This document shows, piece by piece, positions 57,444 through 64,000 of a stretch of 64,000 nucleotides of DNA. The translations under genes were made by a program, and so were the position numbers. How positions within the stretch are numbered: the first letter of the stretch is position 1; each line of letters begins with the position of its first letter. Below the pieces are notes generated by a model. The model saw only the letters and a list, made by a program, of their open reading frames with translations, was not told where the DNA came from and did no database searches. The stretch spans positions 14,393,501 through 14,457,500 of the forward strand of contig NC_060114.1 of the NCBI RefSeq assembly GCF_021155765.1, written 5' to 3'. Source of the DNA: Diprion similis (taxonomy: Eukaryota > Arthropoda > Insecta > Hymenoptera > Diprionidae).

Positions 57444-58946
57444 ATGGAAGAATACATTCGCGTTGAAGTTGTACCAGAAATATTAAAGTACTATAAAAAA
57501 ACTGATAGCAAACTTGACAAATACGAGCTGCGATCTCTGCAAGGAGAGATAAATAATTTCAACTCAAGTTTGTATGATTTGAATTTAAGTATTTCGGGAA
57601 ATGATTATTCTTTTGTGCTCAAAACTATATTAGATGACTTGGAAAGACAAAAGCTATCCGAGAATCGCATACTATTCACCAACGAAGCTCACCTTTACAA
57701 TGTCGTGGTTCCAATATTCAAGAAACTGCTGTTTCAAAAAAATTTTAAGTTCGTACCAGACGTTCCTTACGCTGTAATCAAAGACGTGAGATCAAAAGAG
57801 AAACTGAACCCCCTAGATGGTATCATCGTCGTGGAAAATTTGGTGAAAGAAGGATACAAGGTGGTGCCGGGGAAAAATCTGGATATGGAACATTGTGTCG
57901 TTGCAGTGGAACAATTGGGAAGGTATGAAATTGAATCTTTAATATTTAATTGGAGTAAAACTGCGGAAAGAAATTCTCAAATTGAATTTTCATAAAAATA
58001 TCTACAATTTTCCGCAGACTTGGCAAAACAATCCCCTTTGTTTTACAATGAATAGTTTCATAGCGCATAATTCAGTAGCATAGCATTTATTGTTATCGAT
58101 TTCAAACAGGACGGAATTTAAAAAAAATTTGATCCCACTTTTCACAGATGGCACGCATTGTCTTTAGCCATTAAAGAGCTAAATTCGGAACAATTTCATC
58201 AAGAAGTATTAACTGGACTTGAAGAATGTACCTGGAGCAGGAAAGCAGGTGTCCAAGTCCGCGAAACGATAACCATATGTATGAAAAGACTTTTCAAGTA
58301 TGCAAATTATCCAACAAATTCAAAGACTTACGAAGCAATGAAAACACTGGAGAAGGAAAACGAGAATCTTTTACAATATGTAGAGAAGCTCATTATGAGT
58401 AGCAGAAAGTCAAAATTGAGCGTTTTGTGCCACGGTGATTACACTCAAAATAATCTACTTTTCAAGTATGATAAAAATGGAACACCGATAAGCGTAATTC
58501 CAGTTGATTACCAGCAGACACGTTTCGCATCACCAGCTTTCGACTTGTCACACTTTATTTATCTGAATACCAGTCACGAAATACGAGAAAAATATTTCCT
58601 CGACTTGATGAAAAAGTATCACGCATCTTTAGTGTCAACGATGAGCGAAATTCTGACACACAACAAACTGTCCACCGATATATCCACTGTACTCCCATCG
58701 CTGGATTCTATTTTAGAAGATTATCGCCAGTACGGTGCCTACGGCTTGATTTATGGACTATTTTTTGTCCCATGGAGGATGGGAACCGAAGAGGAATTTG
58801 CCAACATAAACAAGGCTGGGCAAACGGGCAACAGAATGGGTGCAGAATTTTCAAACGCTGTATGGGCTATTGGAGGTGAAGCTGGGACAAATGCGGTGCT
58901 TGAAATTTTCGACACGGCCGTGGCATTGCATAGAGTGAACATATAA
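57444..58946 (+). CDS. EcKinase/CHK kinase-like protein 1
   Basis: A member of the insect ecdysteroid-kinase-like family (PF02958; CHK domain), soluble phosphotransferases related to choline/aminoglycoside kinases. Known members phosphorylate ecdysteroids, and others are implicated in detoxification. Exons 57444-57922 and 58148-58946 join in phase to 425 residues. Seen: the N-lobe segment NFNSSLYDLNLSI with the Lys of VLKTILDD; FTNEAHLYNVVVPIF; the Brenner-like catalytic loop VLCHGDYTQNNLLF (about residue 255); the metal-binding VDYQQTRFASPAFDLSHF; and SLDSILEDYRQYGAYG. The ATG at 57444 was preferred over 57405 because it aligns with its paralogue's start (MEEYIRV). Substrate is unknown. Confidence 0.9.
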
Positions 58947-59218
58947 CGGATTCACAGGGCAGAAAAAGTCCAGTTGCTGGCATTCTAACAACAGAAGAAA
59001 CAGAATATTCTGTGCTATGAAATTTGTAACGCACCTTTCTCTATTTTAATTTCAGAATATTGTATATGATTTCGAAAATAAAAGAAATTTTAAGTTTTAA
59101 GAGGTTTAATGAGTTCTCACTTCACTTGTATCGGTAACCATTTCAAATCTATGTTTACAGAGTGCTGTATTTACTATCAAGCACTACATTATATTGGTTG
59201 ATCTACGAATCTTCGGCC
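58947..59218. terminator. EcKinase 1 3' region with poly(A) signal
   Basis: An aataaa hexamer (within gaaaataaaagaa) lies near 59076, about 130 bases after the stop, and is the likely poly(A) signal of EcKinase 1. Confidence 0.4.
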
Positions 59219-59600
59219 AGGTGCTTATAAAGTCGCGTTTTACACCTCAAACACGCAGCGAGCCAAAACTCCTATCCCGCTCAAGCGATTGGCATGAATC
59301 TTAGGCAATTGATGCCTTAATTTGGCAATGCAGGAGCAACTTTTGACTTTTTGAAAATCCTGAAAAAAAATTTACAGGTCAAAATTGGGAAAATTTTCAC
59401 AGTTGCACCAAAAGGATTCAACTATCCGGTATGATGCCAATCGGCACTCATGAAACACACTCTTTGAGTCCAGTCCGATAAGACTTGATGGTAAAATGAC
59501 AAAATGGCAGATGATCTGATTTTCGATTACGAAGAACATCGACATCTCATTTTGAGGACATTTTTTACCGACATTACATGAATGTTGCGAAAATTTCAAA
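59219..59600. mobile_element. Single arm of the foldback element
   Basis: Starts aggtgcttataaagtcgcg and follows the left arm of 43127-43467 through tgccttaatttggca, actttttgaaaa, tccggtatgatgcca, gatggtaaaatgacaaaatg and ttttcgattacgaagaaca to ttaccgacattaca, with substitutions and a short insertion. The second arm is missing. Confidence 0.75.
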
Positions 59601-60536
59601 TTTGATTGAATACGGTCAAAAAACTCTATTCGAGAGTTTTTGGGGCCGCTGATTGGATTCGCCATACTGAATTTTCAAAATCTAATTTCAGATTCGTAAT
59701 CAGCAACCCCAAAAAATTTATAATTTATGTAAACCATGTATATGTGTAGAGAGGTAACTTTCTCGAAAATGAATTATTCCTTCCTTCCTTCCTTCCTTCA
59801 ATTTTCACGATATTTTTCAATCAATTTGTTTCTAACAATAATAATTTACATTATATCGCAATAATTAGTCTCGAGTATTAAACACTTATTAGTAAATTAT
59901 CGAAAATAACAAAAAAACCGCAAAGAAATATGTTGTATAGTTCTCTAAATATACGAAAAATGGATATAAAATAAGTGGAAAAAATACTCTCCAATATAAC
60001 GCAAAGGATTAAGAAAAAAGCGATCGAAATTCACATTATTTTCTTCAATTTAAAATTCATGGTACGTTTGAAAAAATAAAAACGAGTCATTTTTCACTTA
60101 GTTGTCAAAAGAGATATTTTTTCAGGTATATTTACATCGAATACTTTGTATCTCGTAGAAAAATATTTTCAATAAGATCGTTTACTTTCTCAACACTCTG
60201 GTCAAATGTGAACCAAGAACTTTTGCAAGGTTTGCAAGTTCATCGGTTATGTTACTATTTATCTATACAATATGCAACTTATATCTGATTCACAAGAACA
60301 GCCCTAGTAATTATTACGATTCAAAGAACTTTGTTTCAAACGCACAAAGAACCGGCTGATTTCACCTGACTTGCCTCGTCTCCTCACCTGAAATAACAAT
60401 GGATACAGTTGGCTCATAATTGTTCCATAAACATCATTATGTGACGACAAGTGTTCCAAACGAGATCGAAAGACGTGTCGATGATTTAGCTTACAATAAG
60501 CTCTTTCAGAGTGCGTAGTGTTAAACTGAGAGTATC
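59601..60536. other. Spacer upstream of EcKinase 2
   Basis: AT-rich. A (TTCC)n run lies at about 59778-59798. No gene seen. An Inr-like ttcagagt occurs near 60507, about 30 bases before the EcKinase 2 start. Confidence 0.4.
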
Positions 60537-62061
60537 ATGGAAGAATACATTCGCGTCGCAGTAGTGCCAGAAATTTTTACATACTATGAAAAGACCGATT
60601 ATAAACTTGTCAACTTTGAGTTGCTGCCATTGGAATCGGATGTACACGGTTTCTCCGCAAATTTACTTGATTTAAACTTGAGTATCCTGGTCGAAAAAGA
60701 TGGAATTTTGACTGAAGAAATTTACTCCCTGATCGTAAAATGTATGAAAGACGATCCCATAAGGCAAAAATACATGGAGAGTTGGATTCAATTTTCCAAT
60801 GAAACTCATCTTTACCGTACCATCTGTCCAATATTCAAGAAACTGATTGACCATGGAAATTTCAAGTTATTCCCAGATTGTCCTTACGCTGTGTTGAAAA
60901 ACGTTAAGTCGAAAGAAAGTATGGATCCAGCGGATGGTATCGTGATTCTTGAGAATCTGACAAAAGAAGGGTATAAATTAACGCAGCAAAAATTTCTTGA
61001 TCTCGAACACTGTGTAAGTGCGATAGAACACTTGGGAAGGTGAGAAAAAAAAAACGTTATACAACTCATTTTCTAAAGTAAAACAAATTAAGAAACCCTG
61101 TAAGTATGGCATTACTCGATCGAATTATATTACATTAATGTAACGCTGTTTACTTGATCGGTGAACGGTAAGACAAAGATTACTGTAAATACTGATCGTT
61201 GGATATTTTATGTAATGTACAATATTTAAAAAGTTCAATCTCATTTATTGCAGATGGCACGCACTGTCTTTGATTAGTAAAGAGCTGAACCCGGAAGAAT
61301 TTAATAACCAAATACTGCCTGGACTAAAAGAATGTACCTGGACTGAAAAATCAGGTTCCATAGTTCGTAAACTTATTGCCGAGTGTATAAAAGAACGACT
61401 TTTCAACAATGCAAAATATGAAGAAAATTCGCAAACCTACAAGGCAATGAAAATACTGGAAAGAAACATAGAGAATATCGCAGAGGACATAGAATCACTT
61501 ATAGCGAAAAGCAGGACATCCAAATTGAGTGTCGTATGTCACGGTGATTACTTTCGAAATAACATTCTCTTCAAGTACGATGAAAATGAAAGACCAGTGA
61601 GCGCAATTGCGATTGACTATCAGTATCTACGTTTTGGATCGCTAGCTCTCGACTTGTCACATTTCATTTACATGAATGCGGATAGAGAAATACGCGAACA
61701 TTCTTTCACGGAACTGATAAAGAAGTATCATGCCTCTTTGGTATCAACTATGAAAGAAGTTTTGATATCGGAAACAAAAAGAAACAACTCCAATCCGAAG
61801 TCTTTGGTATTGCCATCGCTGGATTCAATTTTAGAAGAATTTCACCAATTCGGTGTCTTTGGTTTGATTCATGGACTTTTTTTTTTACCATACGCAATGG
61901 TTACTGAAAAAGAAATACAACAGTTACTTAAGATTTCTCAGAACATGGAAAGCAGTGAATTTCGTAATGCCATGTATTCTATCGGAGGTGACGCCAGCAC
62001 AAATGCGATAATTCAAATGTTCGATACAGCTGTTAAACTGGATCAAGTTATTATAGAATGA
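60537..62061 (+). CDS. EcKinase/CHK kinase-like protein 2
   Basis: Tandem paralogue of 57444-58946 with the same exon break. Exons 60537-61039 and 61254-62061 give 436 residues. Seen: MEEYIRVAVVPEIF at the start, ANLLDLNLSI and LIVKCMKDD in the N-lobe, FSNETHLYRTICPIFKKL, the catalytic loop VVCHGDYFRNNILF, IDYQYLRFGSLALDLSHF, and SLDSILEEFHQFGVFGLIHG. Key His-Gly-Asp and Asp residues are kept, so an active kinase is expected. Compared with paralogue 1 it has a few extra residues in the N-lobe loop and a longer Lys/Asn insertion before SLVLPSLDS. Its end converges on the Ku70 gene, with 185 bases between stop codons. Confidence 0.9.
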
Positions 62062-62246
62062 AATATAAATTACTATCGTAATTTCTGCGCTCCCAAAAGT
62101 CAGCTCAAGTGATTTTATAAAAATGACGGATAATGCAAGGGATTTTCTTCATTAAAAATGCTGTACATCATTACCAAAATATATTTCTTCAAGATAAGAG
62201 AAAAAAGAATACAGAAGAAAAGTATTTGTTATCACCTTTACGTTGT

Positions 62247-64000
62247 CTAGAATAAACTGTACACCTTATCCACTAAGTCATTCTTTTTACCAACTGAACT
62301 TTGACCAACGCTCTTCAAGTAGTTTTTCAATTGCATTACTGTACAATTTTCCACCTACAAATATATCATAATACTTATTAGGAACAATCAATTTACAGAA
62401 CAGTTTTCCGAAGCGAAGAAAAATGTATGCGTGTAGAATGTTCAGAGCAACAGCTTGCGTAAAGAAAATTTGCTTACTCTTCTAGTTCGTACAAGATCTT
62501 CGATATTTAACGTCTCATCGACCTTGCGAATCTTGTTAGATACGTTTGATGAGGATTCCGCAGACCTCTTAATATTTTGAGTATCGTCATGAATACGCAC
62601 AGCTTGTTCAAAAAGATCTCTAAATTTACCCAACCGAGCACTAGCAGCTTCTATGTCGGGTACTAGAACGGAAAACGAGATGTAAAAATTTCCAAATTCT
62701 GCAGGTAGTTAAATTCAATGAAAAGTCGTAGGCGCGTGATAACTATAATTTACTCACTCGTGGTATCAAACGGAACCTCGCAGGATTCTTTATCCATAGC
62801 CAATGATTCAATGTGAGCCAATTCTGAGTGCAGCTTAGGATTTTTAAACATCATAGGATCGTATTTTATGCATGTTTTTTTGATAAATTTAAAACAAACA
62901 TCCACAGTTTCATTGTTTATGGGACATTTATTGTCTGTTTCATTATAGTAATACTGGGACAGGATAGAAGAAAAATCTCGTATATTCTCTGAAAGGTAAG
63001 ATTTCAATTCCAATTTTTAAATTAATTCAGTCGAAATGTCATCAAATAAGCCACAAAAATTTATACTAAATTCAAACCTGTAAATGGTAATTTGTACGCA
63101 TAAAATCCGGCGAATGTGATGTTCGGGATCAACGCATACAAAAACGAAGGCGATCGGCTACGTAATGTTACCAGACAAATAGCCATTACATTTTTGGCGT
63201 CGCACTGCTTCAATAATGCAGCAAACAAAGATTTGCTGCCTGAAATTTGGTGAATTAGTAATGAATTTGTTAAATGGTGTCAGTGGCTAGTCAAGTAAGG
63301 TGTTATTGCTTACCTTGGAGCTGCGATTCGTTGTAGGTGATAAATTTTGGTGCTTCTAAATGGAGTAACAAATCCAATTTACTAATCGGTTTAAAACCAA
63401 GCAAAGTGATCCCTGTTTCACGTGAATTACTCAATTTCGTCGATTCTTTCATTGTAAATTTGATAACTCGTCCGCCAAACTCTTGGCAATTGTAGACATT
63501 TTCAGAAAGAACTACTTTCTCTCCGATAGACTCTTCATTTTCGTCTGCATCTTCCTCGTCCTAAGCAAATCGAGGTTTGAAGAAAAAGATTTGATACACC
63601 AATTAGCGAAAAGAAATGACAGATCTTAGTTCAGAATTTAATAAGAAAAACATTCACTTCGCTCCAGATATCTTTCAAATCGCTTTCAAATAATGCGGAA
63701 ATAATAGAACATTATTATCTCGAAACTATAGTTCTGCTAAATTGGTTCATTTTATGCTTCAGGGTATTTAAGTGAAATATAAAATATTGCATACCTCTGA
63801 GTAACCTGCCTCAGCTTTTCTGTAATAAGAATATGCATCCAATGGCTCATTATTAGCTTTATTCAGTTTTATTTGCTTGGGAAATTTCGTTTTCCTGTAA
63901 TAAAATTCTTCAATAATTAATTGATAATTAATTTCCCGTATGCTTTGGTTAAATGAAGGTACATCTTCTGCTCACCGTAAGTAAACAATATATTGGTTTG
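62247..64000 (-). CDS. Ku70: Ku70 (XRCC6), C-terminal part, cut by window edge
   Basis: DNA-end-binding subunit of the Ku heterodimer (with Ku80) in non-homologous end joining and telomere protection, nuclear. Exons seen on the minus strand: 64000-63976 (partial), 63894-63795, 63560-63314, 63239-63078, 62988-62758, 62662-62478 and 62354-62247. Family marks: PKQIKLNKANNEPL, ITLLGFKPISKL (human GLMLMGFKP), GSKSLFAALLKQC (human GSSTLFSALL), IKYDPMMFKNPKLHSELAHIESLALD-type segment, LGKFRDLFEQA, and a C-terminal SAP domain (TVMQLKNYLKSVG, GKKNDLVDKV). All junctions are in frame. The N-terminal vWA domain lies outside the window. Confidence 0.93.

Overview
This window is insect nuclear DNA: AT-rich, split by short GT-AG introns, with insect-specific families (7tm_6 odorant receptors, EcKinase/CHK kinases, serpins with exchangeable reactive-centre exons) and many short terminal-inverted-repeat elements. 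The gene set fits Hymenoptera, possibly a sawfly, but the sequence alone does not fix the species.

The left 38 kb is dominated by serpin genes on the minus strand. From right to left these are serpin C (35.1-37.9 kb), serpin B (constant exons 23.1-26.3 kb) and serpin A (constant exons 4.4-6.2 kb), followed by a decayed relic of another copy (1-1760). A fourth gene of identical intron layout, serpin D, lies on the plus strand at 53.4-55.9 kb. All four are cut at the same points, and the last intron falls inside the reactive-centre loop (RCL), after one base of a codon. Downstream of the serpin B constant exons, between 20.8 and 9.8 kb, I find 16 intact phase-matched terminal exons. Each encodes its own RCL, the C-terminal serpin signature and a stop. 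Two further cassettes are broken. The predicted P1 residues differ widely (R, K, Y, L, M, A, V, G, S, E, P, T), so one gene could make many inhibitors of different specificity. Serpin A has two such terminal exons; C and D have one each.

Between serpin C and the receptors lies a minus-strand cluster of small cysteine-rich genes or exons (32.0-39.0 kb). Most share a CxCxxC motif, and I do not recognise the family. Next come two tandem, intact six-exon odorant receptors (40.9-43.0 and 44.7-46.9 kb, plus). They are followed by two plus-strand genes for unrecognised, probably secreted or membrane proteins (48.4-50.0 and 51.1-52.2 kb), then serpin D, then two EcKinase-like paralogues (57.4-58.9 and 60.5-62.1 kb). 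At the right edge is the C-terminal half of Ku70 (62.2-64.0 kb, minus), convergent with the second kinase.

The intergenic DNA holds several foldback or MITE-like elements: 7586-8015, 8041-8132, the related set at 14629, 14983 and 18954, 39324-39995, 43127-43897 with a single arm at 59219, and 50139-50631. No rRNA, tRNA or CRISPR array was seen. Exon borders were read by eye from splice consensus and frame continuity; no transcript data were available.
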